Shown here piece by piece: positions 1-9,069 of a DNA stretch of 64,000 bases. Both the position numbers and the translations under genes were made by a program. Source of the stretch: Arenibacter hampyeongensis. GTDB lineage: Bacteria; Bacteroidota; Bacteroidia; Flavobacteriales; Flavobacteriaceae. Location: contig NZ_PIOB01000002.1 in the NCBI RefSeq assembly GCF_002909255.1, forward strand, positions 186,001 to 250,000. Direction: 5' to 3'. Under the pieces are notes generated by a model. The model saw only the letters and a list, made by a program, of their open reading frames with translations. It was not told the DNA's origin and made no database searches. The first letter of the stretch is position 1. Each line of letters begins with the position of its first letter.

Positions 1-885
1 ACCAACATTCTGCAATTTTAGTGCTGCAAGTTGCAATGCCACCTCCAAGCATTTTTCAACCGGTTTCTCTTTTATATAGGCAAACAGGAACCCCGACCAA
101 AATGCATCTCCCGCACCTGTGGTATCCATTACATTATCCACTTTAATGGCAGGCAATTGAATAATCCCCTTTCCTTTTTGTGATAATTTAACCCCTTTGC
201 TTCCTAAGGTTAAACAGACTATGTCTACCCCTTCCGAATGAAAAAAGTTAAATATTTCGTCATGGGACAAAGTTTCCTCAAAAAGCCTAAGCATATCATC
301 CTCGCTAATTTTGACCAAGGGACCAAACTTACAATACGCCTTAATTACCTTAAGGGCTTCTTCTTGACTTTCCCATAATTTTTTGGCATAATTAACGTCT
401 ATACTTAACTTACAACCCTGGTTATAGGCCTCTTCCGCCTTTTTCAATATGGTTGTCCGAGCAGGGTCCAAACTCAAAGCAAAACAAGTGGTGTGAAATA
501 TTGTAGAATTCCCAAGAATGCCTTTATCTATTTGGTTTTCAGAAATGCGATAATCGGCAGCACGGAATGGAATAAAATCCGGTGTACTTTGCGATCTTGA
601 GACAAAAATTACACTGGTAGGCCTATCATCAACCGTCTTTATGTAATTGGTATCCACACCTACCTCCTCGAGTCTTTTAAAAATATATTCCCCAAAACCA
701 TCATCCCCTACCGTTGCCACCAAGACCGATTTTAATCCCAGTCTGGCGGAATTCATAGCTACATTGGTGGGAGAACCACCTATATATCTATGATAATCCC
801 GAGTTTCATTAATATCCACCCCTGCCTGGTGTCCTATAAAATCGACCAGCACTTCCCCAACACATAGAATATCTATGTTTCTCAT
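1..885 (-). CDS. PfkB-family sugar kinase (fructokinase-like), 3' end cut by window edge
   Basis: Cytoplasmic ATP-dependent sugar kinase, probably acting on the hexose released from an imported oligosaccharide. The frame is open from the ATG at 885 to base 1 (295 codons), so the C-terminus lies outside the window. It begins MRNIDILCVGEVLVDFIG, the usual ribokinase/fructokinase N-terminus, has the YIGGSPTNVAMN sugar-binding segment near residues 30-42, and carries the second PfkB signature DTTGAGDAFWSGF at about 254-266 with the catalytic Asp of GAGD. Only some 10-30 residues should be missing compared with the usual 300-330. It lies 89 bp downstream of the MFS transporter on the same strand, so both are probably one operon. 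Fructose is the best guess because the transporter is sucrose-type. The fold is certain; the substrate is inferred. Confidence 0.9.
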   Translation of the reverse strand, partial: MRNIDILCVGEVLVDFIGHQAGVDINETRDYHRYIGGSPTNVAMNSARLGLKSVLVATVGDDGFGEYIFKRLEEVGVDTNYIKTVDDRPTSVIFVSRSQSTPDFIPFRAADYRISENQIDKGILGNSTIFHTTCFALSLDPARTTILKKAEEAYNQGCKLSIDVNYAKKLWESQEEALKVIKAYCKFGPLVKISEDDMLRLFEETLSHDEIFNFFHSEGVDIVCLTLGSKGVKLSQKGKGIIQLPAIKVDNVMDTTGAGDAFWSGFLFAYIKEKPVEKCLEVALQLAALKLQNVG

Positions 886-974
886 GTTATCTTCCAATTA
901 ATTCCCCCTTCTTAAACCCATCTCCTTCCTAAAAAGAATAATCGGTCGTTTTGATTTAAACTTATGATTGATAT

Positions 975-2309
975 TTAATTAATTTGTGCCTTGGCGTAAT
1001 CCTTTGAAATAAATAAACACGAAATGGCTCCCAGTACAAAACAAACCCCAACAAAGGCCAAAGCATTTCTTGGATCTCCCTGAAACAAGGCGTCATAAAA
1101 AAACGGCACGGTGGCCATACTTATAAACTGCGGAACTACTATAAACATGTTGAAAATTCCCATATAAACACCCATCCGCTCCATGGGTACCGAATACGAA
1201 AGTATTACATAAGGAACAGCCATTATGGAAGCCCAAGCCACCCCAACCAGAAACATACATAAGTAAAACATGGTGGTGGTGGTCGCAATTTGCATAGAAA
1301 GAAAACCTATGGCCCCAATCACCAAGAAAACGGCATGGGTTAATCTATGGCCCAATTTTTTCCCTATCCATGGAATGGCAAAAGAAATTGTAAAACAGGC
1401 CACACTGAATATGGCCAAACTAATTCCGCCATAGAAAGCACCTTTTTCAAAATCTGGATGGGCCGGAGATGCGGCTCCGAATACGTGCCTTGCAATAGCT
1501 AAGGATAGATATTGCCACATTAGAGGCAGGCCATACCAAACAAAGAACATGACCCACCAAAGTTGTTTCATGGTTTTGGGCATACTTATAATTGCCTCCT
1601 TAACTTCAATTAAGACTTTAGCAATACTTCCCTTTTCCTTTTTTAGTTTTTCAATATCCTCTGGTGGATACTCATTAGTAGTAAAAATGGTCCACAACAC
1701 GGTACCTAACATAACTATTGCTCCCAATACAAAAGAATACTTAATAAAGTTGGGAATACCATTGGAGTTTTCCAACTCTGCAATTGCTCCATACGCCCCT
1801 AGGGTAATTATCCCTAGAAATCCCAACAACCAAGGCATTATGTTTGCCGAAAATTGCCCCAGGCCAACAAAAAAGCTTTGAACTGAAAATCCCAATGTTC
1901 TTTGTTCCCCAGGTAATTTATCCGCAATAAAAGCCCTAAAGGGCTCCATGGCTATGTTCATGGAGGCATCCAAAATCCATAATAATCCAGCGGCCATCCA
2001 AAGTGTGGAAGAATAGGGCATAAAAATCAGGGCAATACTCGCCAAAATGGCACCTACCAAAAAATAAGGGCGACGACGTCCCAATTTGGTCCATGTTTTA
2101 TCGCTCATGGCTCCTATAATGGGTTGTACCAACAAACCTGTAAGAGGGCCTGCCAGCCACAGCCAGGGTATTTGGGCTTCGTCCGCACCCAAATATCTAT
2201 AAATAGGACTCATATTGGCCTGTTGTAGTCCGAATCCGAATTGTATTCCTAGAAATCCGAAATTCATATTCCAAATTTGCCAAAAACTTAACTTAGGTTT
2301 GTTTAACAT
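975..2309 (-). CDS. MFS sugar transporter, SLC45/sucrose-symporter type
   Basis: Inner-membrane symporter of 444 residues with about 12 hydrophobic segments. After the second membrane segment it has SDKTWTKLGRRRPYFL, matching the GRRRP(F/Y) loop typical of plant sucrose transporters, animal SLC45 proteins and their bacterial relatives that import sucrose or maltose. The first segment is rich in aromatic residues (FWQIWNMNFGFLGIQFGFGLQ), also typical. It is transcribed away from the LacI gene and towards the PfkB kinase, so uptake, phosphorylation and regulation are encoded together. Disaccharide import is known for the family; the exact sugar cannot be read from the sequence. The ATG at 2307-2309 is the first in frame and needs no alternative. 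Confidence 0.88.
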   Translation of the reverse strand: MLNKPKLSFWQIWNMNFGFLGIQFGFGLQQANMSPIYRYLGADEAQIPWLWLAGPLTGLLVQPIIGAMSDKTWTKLGRRRPYFLVGAILASIALIFMPYSSTLWMAAGLLWILDASMNIAMEPFRAFIADKLPGEQRTLGFSVQSFFVGLGQFSANIMPWLLGFLGIITLGAYGAIAELENSNGIPNFIKYSFVLGAIVMLGTVLWTIFTTNEYPPEDIEKLKKEKGSIAKVLIEVKEAIISMPKTMKQLWWVMFFVWYGLPLMWQYLSLAIARHVFGAASPAHPDFEKGAFYGGISLAIFSVACFTISFAIPWIGKKLGHRLTHAVFLVIGAIGFLSMQIATTTTMFYLCMFLVGVAWASIMAVPYVILSYSVPMERMGVYMGIFNMFIVVPQFISMATVPFFYDALFQGDPRNALAFVGVCFVLGAISCLFISKDYAKAQIN

Positions 2310-2857
2310 ACCATATATTATTGAAGGTTATTTCTATTGTTTATCTAGCAATTGATAACCTATGAATTTAGTGAATTTCGATCAGTCTTAGAAAACCATA
2401 AATAATTATAATCCCAAGCTTTATTCCTTTTAAAATAAGTCACACTATTTAAGATTTTGGGCTTAATCAATACCACCAACAGTATTAAACTCTAAGCCAA
2501 CCTGAAATGCTATTTAAATATATCTTTAATTACTTTTATTTCAATGGTATTTGACCTTCGTTAGTAAAGGAGTCGATTTAATGTTCCCATAATAGCAACT
2601 CCTTTTACATAACACTTAAAAAACAACCAACCAACCTAAAAACTTTTATATTTTAACGTAGGTTCCCAACCCTTAGGAAGGACATTACCACACATATTCA
2701 TTTACCCTTTAAAAGTATGTTGCACCCATTAAATCCAGTGTATCAATTTCAAAACAGATAACACTAATTAGCTTTGAAATTCTAGCTGTTTGCCAATATT
2801 TGCCAGGTACATTGCTAAATTTATAATTATTAACACCATAAATTACCAAACTCCCAA

Positions 2858-2873
2858 TCGAAAACGTTTTCGA
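2858..2873. promoter_or_regulatory. LacI-type operator 1 (perfect palindrome)
   Basis: TCGAAAACGTTTTCGA is a perfect 16-bp palindrome with a central CpG step, the hallmark of LacI/GalR operators (compare CcpA cre and PurR sites). Its centre lies 76 bp before the LacI start codon. Autoregulation by the adjacent LacI protein is the natural inference. Confidence 0.8.
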
Positions 2874-2879
2874 AATCAA

Positions 2880-2893
2880 CGAAAACGTTTTCG
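2880..2893. promoter_or_regulatory. LacI-type operator 2 (perfect palindrome, 21 bp from operator 1)
   Basis: CGAAAACGTTTTCG repeats the core of operator 1 exactly. The centres (2865.5 and 2886.5) are 21 bp apart, two helical turns, so two dimers would bind the same DNA face. A weak match to the Bacteroidota -7 box (TAATCTTG, 2916-2923) follows 22 bp later, which would place operator 2 in the -33 region of the LacI promoter; the -7 assignment is tentative. Confidence 0.8.
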
Positions 2894-2941
2894 ATTTTTA
2901 TTTTTTTGTTATATTTAATCTTGAAAAAATAAAACTACTGG

Positions 2942-3967
2942 ATGAAACCTGTAACCTTAAAAGAAATAGCCGAACAATTAAACATATCTGTGACCACAGT
3001 TTCCAGGGCCTTGAAGGATTATCCTGATATTAGTAAAAAAACCAAGGCTTTGGTGAAAGAGTTGGCTTTAACCTTGAACTATAGGCCCAACGCCTTTGCT
3101 GTCAACCTAAGGACCAAAGAATCCAAGACCGTAGGATTAATAATTCCTGAAATTGTCCACCATTTTTTTTCCAACGTCATAAAAGGAATTATCGCCCAGG
3201 CAGAAGAAAAGGGCTATCTGGTTATTATACTTCAATCCAATGAATCTTATGAAATGGAAAAAAAGCAGATTCAACTCTTATTAAGCCAGCGAGTTGATGG
3301 GATCCTAATTTCATTGGCCAATGGCACAGCCGATTACAATCATTTGACCGATGTCATAGCCCAGGACAAACCCTTGGTAATGTTCGATAAGATTGCCAAA
3401 ATAGTGAAATGCTCCAAGGTCATCATTGATGATAGAAAAGCAGCTTATACAGCAACACAACATTTAGTAGATACAGGGTGTAAACGAATTGCACATTTTA
3501 GAGGCGCCCTTTTACCACAAAATTCCATTGATAGGTTTCTTGGTTACAAAAAGGCCCTATTGGATAATAATATGCCCTACGACCCTTCTCTGGTCTATAT
3601 ATGCGAATGTGGAGATAATAGTTTTGAAGAAGGAAAAATGAATGCGCGCCAATTGTTAAATGACCACAAGGATGTAGATGGCATTTTTATAAATACGGAT
3701 CTAGTTGCTATAGGGGCCATTACGGAGTTCAACGAACAAGGTGTCAAAATTCCGGAAGATATATCCATAGTCGGCTTTAGTAATTGGTTCATGTCATCTG
3801 TCATTTCCCCTACTCTAACTACCATTGACCAGCCGGGATACCAAATGGGAAAAGAAGCCTTTAAACAACTTTATAAGGAAATGCAACAAGTAAAAAATAA
3901 AGAACCAATAGTTTTTGAGAGCATTGTATTAAAAACGGAGTTGGTTAAAAGACAATCGACTAAGTAG
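2942..3967 (+). CDS. LacI/GalR-family transcriptional regulator
   Basis: DNA-binding repressor of 341 residues, the standard family length. The N-terminal helix-turn-helix (residues 4-25, LKEIAEQLNISVTTVSRALK) and hinge helix (about 46-60, YRPNAFAVNLRTKES) are intact; a periplasmic-binding-like ligand domain begins at KTVGLIIPEI near residue 62. It is divergent from the MFS/PfkB operon and follows two perfect LacI operators, so it most likely senses the sugar or its phosphate and controls this locus and itself. The ATG start is preceded by a plausible short leader. The effector is unknown. Confidence 0.93.
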   Translation: MKPVTLKEIAEQLNISVTTVSRALKDYPDISKKTKALVKELALTLNYRPNAFAVNLRTKESKTVGLIIPEIVHHFFSNVIKGIIAQAEEKGYLVIILQSNESYEMEKKQIQLLLSQRVDGILISLANGTADYNHLTDVIAQDKPLVMFDKIAKIVKCSKVIIDDRKAAYTATQHLVDTGCKRIAHFRGALLPQNSIDRFLGYKKALLDNNMPYDPSLVYICECGDNSFEEGKMNARQLLNDHKDVDGIFINTDLVAIGAITEFNEQGVKIPEDISIVGFSNWFMSSVISPTLTTIDQPGYQMGKEAFKQLYKEMQQVKNKEPIVFESIVLKTELVKRQSTK

Positions 3968-4288
3968 GTTCAGTATGGTGACATGTGATATTGACAACTT
4001 ATAAAAGGGATTTCAGTGTAAAATTGAAGGTTCATAACCAACTATGGCTCCGTATCATTTTTCCACTTTATGACAGTACAATCTGCAATTGGAAATAATT
4101 CGATCCGTATTTTATTAAGTATTTTCTGACATTTAATACAATATACAAGTCCATATTTAGTTAGTAATTCAAGACTTAAGACGAAAGACCTATAAATTGC
4201 AAACCAATAACTTCTCAAATACGTTAAAAAAACTAAGCCCAACAATACGCGACGAAGAAGAGGATTTCAATAAACCATAAACCAACCA
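3968..4288. other. Gene-free spacer after LacI gene
   Basis: About 320 bp with no convincing gene, hairpin terminator or repeat. A short reverse-strand frame at 4042-4245 has no family features. The spacer presumably holds the promoter of the barrel/sensor operon that follows. Confidence 0.4.
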
Positions 4289-5035
4289 ATGCCAGTACCA
4301 TATTTCCAATTACGCAACACCATGTACTTAATGATCATACTATGCATAGTCAATTATGGTGAAGTAAGGGGACAAGCAAATGATGAGCTGACGAATATAT
4401 CGGGATTTGTAGACTTTAATGGATATTATGATACCAGGGAATTCAGTGTTTTTACTTATAATATACTGATCAACTTGCCCAAAAGATTTCAATATTTCTC
4501 TTTGACAAACTATCAGAGTTCCAATAAATCCAATGATTTTTATTCAAATTATGCCGAACATAATCTGCGATGGGGAATAGGGAACGACATTCCTTTAGAT
4601 CTAACTGTGCAATATGTTTTTCGCAATGGGGAAGACAATGATGACATCCGTTTGGGTTTTCGATGGAAAATAAACGAAACAAAGGGATTGATCGATTTTT
4701 TTAAGAAACTCAATATGTCGTATTCCATTAATCCAATGTTGGTACAATTCAGAAGGTCGAATACTACCAAATATATAACCCAACTGGAACACGCCTATTC
4801 CATTTTGATCGCTCCCAAGACTTTTGGTAACCGACTTTATCTGGGTGGTTTTGCCGATCAAAATTTCGAAAATGATGGCTATGGTGGAGTTTCCGTTAAG
4901 TGGGTTACAGAACATCAATTGGGATTTAGAGTAGTAGATAGGTTGTATACCGTGCTTGAGTTTAGGATCAATGACTATTTACCTACGGATAACTATGGTT
5001 TGGGCTATGGCCTAGAATATAAAATTTTGTTCTAA
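4289..5035 (+). CDS. Predicted outer-membrane beta-barrel protein
   Basis: Secreted protein of about 248 residues, not assigned to a named family. A hydrophobic signal sequence (YLMIILCIVNYGEVRGQA) is followed by alternating aromatic strands such as LTNYQSSNKSNDFYSNYAEH and a C-terminal stretch ending YGLGYGLEYKILF, with the aromatic last residue expected of a barrel inserted by BamA. A second ATG at 4322 gives a more usual signal peptide and may be the true start. It lies 31 bp before a periplasmic binding lipoprotein, a histidine kinase and a receiver, so it may be part of, or the target of, that sensory unit. Its substrate is unknown. Confidence 0.7.
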   Translation: MPVPYFQLRNTMYLMIILCIVNYGEVRGQANDELTNISGFVDFNGYYDTREFSVFTYNILINLPKRFQYFSLTNYQSSNKSNDFYSNYAEHNLRWGIGNDIPLDLTVQYVFRNGEDNDDIRLGFRWKINETKGLIDFFKKLNMSYSINPMLVQFRRSNTTKYITQLEHAYSILIAPKTFGNRLYLGGFADQNFENDGYGGVSVKWVTEHQLGFRVVDRLYTVLEFRINDYLPTDNYGLGYGLEYKILF

Positions 5036-5066
5036 AACCTAATAATAGACAAGACCTATAAAGCAA

Positions 5067-6239
5067 ATGAGGATGGGATCAAAAATTGGAATCGATAAAA
5101 ATATCAAGGTAGTCATGTTACGACTTTGTCTTTTACTTATTGGCATATCTATATTTAGCGCCTGCAAATCAGAAGTTGAAACAATCAATATTGGATACAT
5201 CGGCCCGCTTACCAAAAGGGCCACGGATTTGGGAATTGCTCCAGCAAATGCGCTTAAATTATCGGTCTCGGAATATAATGCCAATAGAAAAGCAGGAGAG
5301 CCAAAAGTGAATTTATTCGTAGAGGACGACCAGTGGGAAAAAGAAAACTCCATGCCGGCATATGAAAAATTGAGGCGCGAGCATGATGTAAAAATAGTCT
5401 TTGTCAGCAATACCGATGGAACAATAGCCATAAGTGATAAAGTATTGGATGACCAAGTTATTTTGGTCAACCCGCTGAACAACGACGCCCTTCTGTCGGC
5501 TTTAAATCAAAACATCTTTAAAATAGCCAAATCCACCGAAGAGGCCAATTCGCTAATCGCCATTAGGATAATAGAATTAGGGCTTAAAAAAGTGATTATC
5601 ATGCATTACCCTAACGACTTTATGACCATGGCAAGCAATAGTTGCAAAAAAATACTGGACGAAAGTGGTATCGAAAATAGGGTGGTAACTGTAGAAAAGG
5701 AAAATGTAGATTTTAAGGATGAGCTAAAGTCTTACAAAGAAGCTGGGTACGACGCATTTGTTTTCTTCGGGTATAAGGAATTTGGCTTTGCTATGAAGCA
5801 GGCCAGGGAACTGGAAATAACCGCTCCTTTTTTTGGGTCAACGGTTTTGTTGGATCCGGATTACTATGAAAATTCAGCCGGTACCATTATAGGAACGGAA
5901 TGTAGTTTTTTTACCCCTGCGGACGGTAATTGGGTATTGGCAAATGAATTTTTAAATCGTTATAAATCCACTTATGGCGAAAATCCGTTTTCGGTCTGGC
6001 CGCCATTACAGGCGTACGATGCCATGAATTTGGTTTTAAATGAATTAAGGACGCTCAATAGTACACGTGGGAATGGGCAACTTTTTGACGAATGGTTACG
6101 GCAGCGGTTATTTAATGTCAAATTTTTTCAGGGCACGTGTGGAAATATTTCCATTAACACAGATGGCTCTTCTAGGGGCATTTACTTTTCCCTATATAAA
6201 TATGAGGCAAAAGGAAAGTTGTTAAAGGTTAAAAGATAA
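5067..6239 (+). CDS. Periplasmic ligand-binding lipoprotein (type 1 binding-protein fold, Leu/Ile/Val-binding-like)
   Basis: Lipoprotein of up to 390 residues with lipobox FSAC (Cys at residue 33 from the first ATG). The body starts INIGYIGPLTKRATDLGIAPANALKLSVSEYN, characteristic of the branched-chain amino-acid/amide-binding proteins (Peripla_BP_6), and includes the typical second-lobe segment YDAFVFFGYKEFGFAMKQAREL. A second ATG at 5115 gives a shorter signal peptide (MLRLCLLLIGISIFSAC) and is a good alternative start. There is no ABC permease or ATPase nearby; instead a histidine kinase starts 10 bp later. That suggests a ligand sensor for the kinase rather than a transport component. The ligand is unknown. 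Confidence 0.85.
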   Translation: MRMGSKIGIDKNIKVVMLRLCLLLIGISIFSACKSEVETINIGYIGPLTKRATDLGIAPANALKLSVSEYNANRKAGEPKVNLFVEDDQWEKENSMPAYEKLRREHDVKIVFVSNTDGTIAISDKVLDDQVILVNPLNNDALLSALNQNIFKIAKSTEEANSLIAIRIIELGLKKVIIMHYPNDFMTMASNSCKKILDESGIENRVVTVEKENVDFKDELKSYKEAGYDAFVFFGYKEFGFAMKQARELEITAPFFGSTVLLDPDYYENSAGTIIGTECSFFTPADGNWVLANEFLNRYKSTYGENPFSVWPPLQAYDAMNLVLNELRTLNSTRGNGQLFDEWLRQRLFNVKFFQGTCGNISINTDGSSRGIYFSLYKYEAKGKLLKVKR

Positions 6240-6249
6240 ATCCACTACA

Positions 6250-7746
6250 TTGACTAAAATAGGTTATAAATTAGTACTAGGGTTCGGGATGTTTATAGTC
6301 ATCCTAATAGCGCATTCGGTTTTGGGTCAGCTTACCACCGATCAGGCGTTGGAAACCCACGACAGGCTTACCACAAAAATAGAGCCCGCCGTTGCGCTTC
6401 TTAACGATATTAGGACAGCCAATAAGGAGCTGTATCTGCTTGTGGCAAACAAGGTTATCGACCATAAAAACAGCAGTACTTCCAATAGAATAAAACAAAT
6501 TATTGAGGTCGATTTACCATACTTCATATCGAATATGGTATTATTGAAGAAATCCCTTGAACCTACAGACCCAAGAAATAAAAATATTGATACCGTAGCT
6601 GGATATGCTTCAAAATCCATATTGCTTATCGAAGAAATCAATTCCCTGTTATTGACTTCAAAGGATTACGAGGATCCCATAAAAATAGATATGACCACCG
6701 ATTTGCTAAATAATCGTCTTTCGGTATTTTCCACGGAAATTGACAATGGGATATCTTTTTTACTAAGGAAGTACAAACAGGAATTGGAAAACAAGGTTGC
6801 CGAATTGTCCAATGAACTGCAGAGCAATTCCCGATTCTTCTTGTTAACAAGTCTGCTATTTATAGGTTTTGGGGTGGTAATAACGTATAGGAATACTAGA
6901 GCTATAGTTAAACCTATTAATGCACTAATGAACAGTGTACGAAGTATACAGGAAGGGAATTATGAAAATAAAGTGTCGATAAAGGGCAATGACGAATTTT
7001 CAATGCTCGGAACTGCGTTCAATCAAATGTCGGAATCTTTGAAATCAAGTTTTGATCAAATCAACACGAAAAACAAAGAACTAGAGCAATTTGTATATAT
7101 CGCATCACATGACCTACAAGAACCGTTAAGGACCGTCAATAGCTTTACAGATCTATTGGAGAAGGATTATAAGGACAAGTTGGACGAAACGGCTGCTATT
7201 TATATTAATTTTATTTCCCAAGCTTCACATCGCATGAGTTTATTGGTAAAGGGGTTGTTGGATTATAGCCGTATAGGTGGAAACAAGGAACTGACCAAGG
7301 TTAAATGTAATGAAATGCTGGATGCTTTAAAGGATGATCTTTCTACTTTGATTTCAACGGAGAACGCCACATTGGAAGTTGGCATTTTACCTGAGTTAGG
7401 TGTTTATAAGATCGAGTTTAGGCTACTCTTTCAAAACCTTATCAACAATGCGATTAAATTTCACAAACCCGGTATCCCCCCTATTGTTAAGATAACTGCA
7501 GCGGAAGAAAAGGATTTTTGGAAATTCAAGATCTCGGATAACGGTATCGGCATAAAAGAGAATCAAAAGGATAAAATTTTTGGCATGTTCCAAAGACTTA
7601 ACACGCAAAAGGAATTTGCGGGTACTGGTATAGGGCTTGCCCATTGTGTAAAGATTATTGAAATGCACGGAGGTACCATTACGGTAGAATCTGAATTCGG
7701 CCGGGGCAGCACTTTTTGCATTACAATTTCAAAAAAACTTATATGA
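6250..7746 (+). CDS. Membrane sensor histidine kinase with periplasmic helical domain and HAMP
   Basis: Sensor kinase of 498 residues. Layout: N-terminal membrane segment (GYKLVLGFGMFIVILIAHSVL), a periplasmic alpha-helical domain at about 28-195 resembling the 4-helix-bundle sensors of chemoreceptors, a second membrane segment (FFLLTSLLFIGFGVVITY), HAMP, a HisKA domain with the phospho-acceptor His in YIASHDLQEPLR, and a HATPase domain with N-box LINNAIKFH, DNGIGI and GTGIGLAHC. The start is taken as TTG at 6250; the first in-frame ATG would cut into the first membrane helix. It overlaps the following receiver gene by four bases (ATGA), so the two are translationally coupled and are likely partners. 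The binding lipoprotein upstream is the obvious candidate input. Confidence 0.9.
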   Translation: MTKIGYKLVLGFGMFIVILIAHSVLGQLTTDQALETHDRLTTKIEPAVALLNDIRTANKELYLLVANKVIDHKNSSTSNRIKQIIEVDLPYFISNMVLLKKSLEPTDPRNKNIDTVAGYASKSILLIEEINSLLLTSKDYEDPIKIDMTTDLLNNRLSVFSTEIDNGISFLLRKYKQELENKVAELSNELQSNSRFFLLTSLLFIGFGVVITYRNTRAIVKPINALMNSVRSIQEGNYENKVSIKGNDEFSMLGTAFNQMSESLKSSFDQINTKNKELEQFVYIASHDLQEPLRTVNSFTDLLEKDYKDKLDETAAIYINFISQASHRMSLLVKGLLDYSRIGGNKELTKVKCNEMLDALKDDLSTLISTENATLEVGILPELGVYKIEFRLLFQNLINNAIKFHKPGIPPIVKITAAEEKDFWKFKISDNGIGIKENQKDKIFGMFQRLNTQKEFAGTGIGLAHCVKIIEMHGGTITVESEFGRGSTFCITISKKLI

Positions 7747-8147
7747 ATCAAAAACTAAATAGTATTATGCTTATTGATGATTGTGAAGCCACAAACTATT
7801 ACAATCAAATAATTATTAATAGGCTCGATTGTGCCAATTCCATAGTAATGGCACAGGGTGGTGAAAAAGCTTTGGAATATCTAAAGAACACTTCTTCAGA
7901 CGGAAACAGTATTCCTGATCTAATTTTTCTAGACATCAACATGCCAGGCATGAATGGTTGGGAATTTCTGGAAGAGTATGAAAAACTAAGCAACATAAAA
8001 CAGGCCAAAGTAGTTCTTCTAATGCTGACTACATCACTTAATCCGGACGATCAAGATAAGGCCAGTAAATTGGGAAATGTAAAAGGTTTTGTGAACAAAC
8101 CATTAGAAACAGAAAAACTGCAAGAACTATTAGTAGCGTATTTTTAA
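7743..8147 (+). CDS. Single-domain response regulator (CheY-like receiver)
   Basis: Receiver of 134 residues, the whole protein being one REC domain with no output domain. Acidic pair in LIDDCEATN, phospho-acceptor Asp in LIFLDINMPGMNGWEF, Thr in MLTTSLNP, and Lys in FVNKPL. The start is the ATG at 7743 that overlaps the kinase stop; an in-frame upstream ATG at 7716 lies inside the kinase gene and is less likely. It probably takes phosphate from the kinase and passes it to an HPt protein or another partner. The orphan receiver at 11384-11800 is a clear paralogue. Confidence 0.9.
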   Translation: MNQKLNSIMLIDDCEATNYYNQIIINRLDCANSIVMAQGGEKALEYLKNTSSDGNSIPDLIFLDINMPGMNGWEFLEEYEKLSNIKQAKVVLLMLTTSLNPDDQDKASKLGNVKGFVNKPLETEKLQELLVAYF

Positions 8148-8746
8148 GAAATTCTGAAAATTTAGACAACAGCTAAGAAAATTAAAGTGAGTTTTTAGGT
8201 TCCTTTTATGAGTTGATGATATACGAGTGAATCTTACTTCAAAATTAATGTACTGCTTATTTGGGAAGTTAGTGTCTCCATCGGCACGGAAGGAACGCAA
8301 TAAGGCAGTATAGGTCTTCTTCTTAAACTGAAAAAAGGATATGGATTGGCTCAACATATCCAATTTAAATTAATAGTCTACAGTTTTCGCTACTTCCTTG
8401 AAATTTAATTCCCTTTGTAAGAAAAATACACAATGTAGACTATTTTTAGGGTTTGACATTGTTTTTACTTTACTTCACAACATATCCTTTCCATATTGCA
8501 ATATTGTAATTAAATTGCGAGTTATAGCACTCAACAATTATATGTTTTAACATGAAATTTCCTACTAACATTCAAACAATAGTCAAGGATGTAAACTAAA
8601 ACGGATTTGGAAAAAATTCAATGGAAATTTTATAATGACCACAATATCACATGGAATATTAAAAAAAGAAAATAGAACAATTGTGCATAATGGCTTACTG
8701 GTAACTTGGTCCGCGGACCGTTATATTACACTTGGAAATTGATACT
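8148..8746. other. Gene-free spacer between receiver and HPt genes
   Basis: About 600 bp in which no real gene could be supported; a reverse-strand frame at 8130-8363 overlaps the receiver end and has no family features. The stretch holds an 11-bp perfect inverted repeat (8372-8382 with 8434-8444). It separates the kinase/receiver operon from the HPt/LytTR operon and should contain the promoter of the latter. Confidence 0.4.
8372..8444. repeat. Inverted repeat with 11-bp arms
   Basis: AATAGTCTACA at 8372-8382 is exactly complementary, in reverse, to TGTAGACTATT at 8434-8444, with 51 bp between. There is no T-run in the usual terminator position and no recognisable gene inside. It could be a paired binding site or the remains of a small mobile element. 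Confidence 0.4.
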
Positions 8747-9067
8747 ATGAATGAAATCCCAAATCTTACCTATATCACTAAACTTTCCAATGGAAATAAG
8801 TCATTTGAAAAAAGTCTTTTGAATATTATAAAGAAAGAACTGCCTAGAGAGGTAGAGGCTTACCAATTACATCTTCATGATGGAGATTTTATTAAAATAG
8901 CTGAGGATGTGCACAAAATAAACCATAAAATTAAAATTCTAGGATTGGAAAAAGGCTGCAAAATTGCAGAAAAATATAGAATGGGCTTGTCAGAAAAGAG
9001 TCTAAAATTAAAAACAGATTTTGAAGGCATATTGACATCAATGTTGCTTTTTATCGAAAGGGTATAA
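8747..9067 (+). CDS. HPt phosphotransfer protein
   Basis: Small cytoplasmic phosphorelay protein of 106 residues. The central helix VHKINHKIKILGLEKG fits the HPt signature (HxLKGxxxxxG spacing), with His60 as the expected phospho-acceptor. The start is taken at the ATG at 8747; a TTG five codons upstream is possible. The stop is two bases before the LytTR regulator start, so the pair is co-transcribed. A logical flow would be kinase to single-domain receiver to HPt to LytTR regulator, which would link the 5067-8147 operon to this one; that order is inferred from gene content alone. Confidence 0.75.
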   Translation: MNEIPNLTYITKLSNGNKSFEKSLLNIIKKELPREVEAYQLHLHDGDFIKIAEDVHKINHKIKILGLEKGCKIAEKYRMGLSEKSLKLKTDFEGILTSMLLFIERV

Positions 9068-9069
9068 GT

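Larger units (their letters stand above)
2310..2941. other. Divergent intergenic region between MFS transporter and LacI gene
   Basis: About 630 bp without a convincing coding sequence. It must hold the promoters of both the transporter/kinase operon and the LacI gene. The clearest signals are the two LacI-type palindromes at 2858-2893, close to the LacI start. No clear Bacteroidota -33/-7 promoter could be picked on the transporter side; the operators lie about 550 bp from that gene, so a long leader, another operator or looping would be needed to control it from there. Confidence 0.5.

Noticed and set aside
4042-4245. Reverse-strand 67-codon frame in the spacer after the LacI gene
   Set aside because: No recognisable features; likely chance in AT-rich DNA.
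8130-8363. Reverse-strand 77-codon frame
   Set aside because: Overlaps the receiver end, no family features, no neighbour on that strand.
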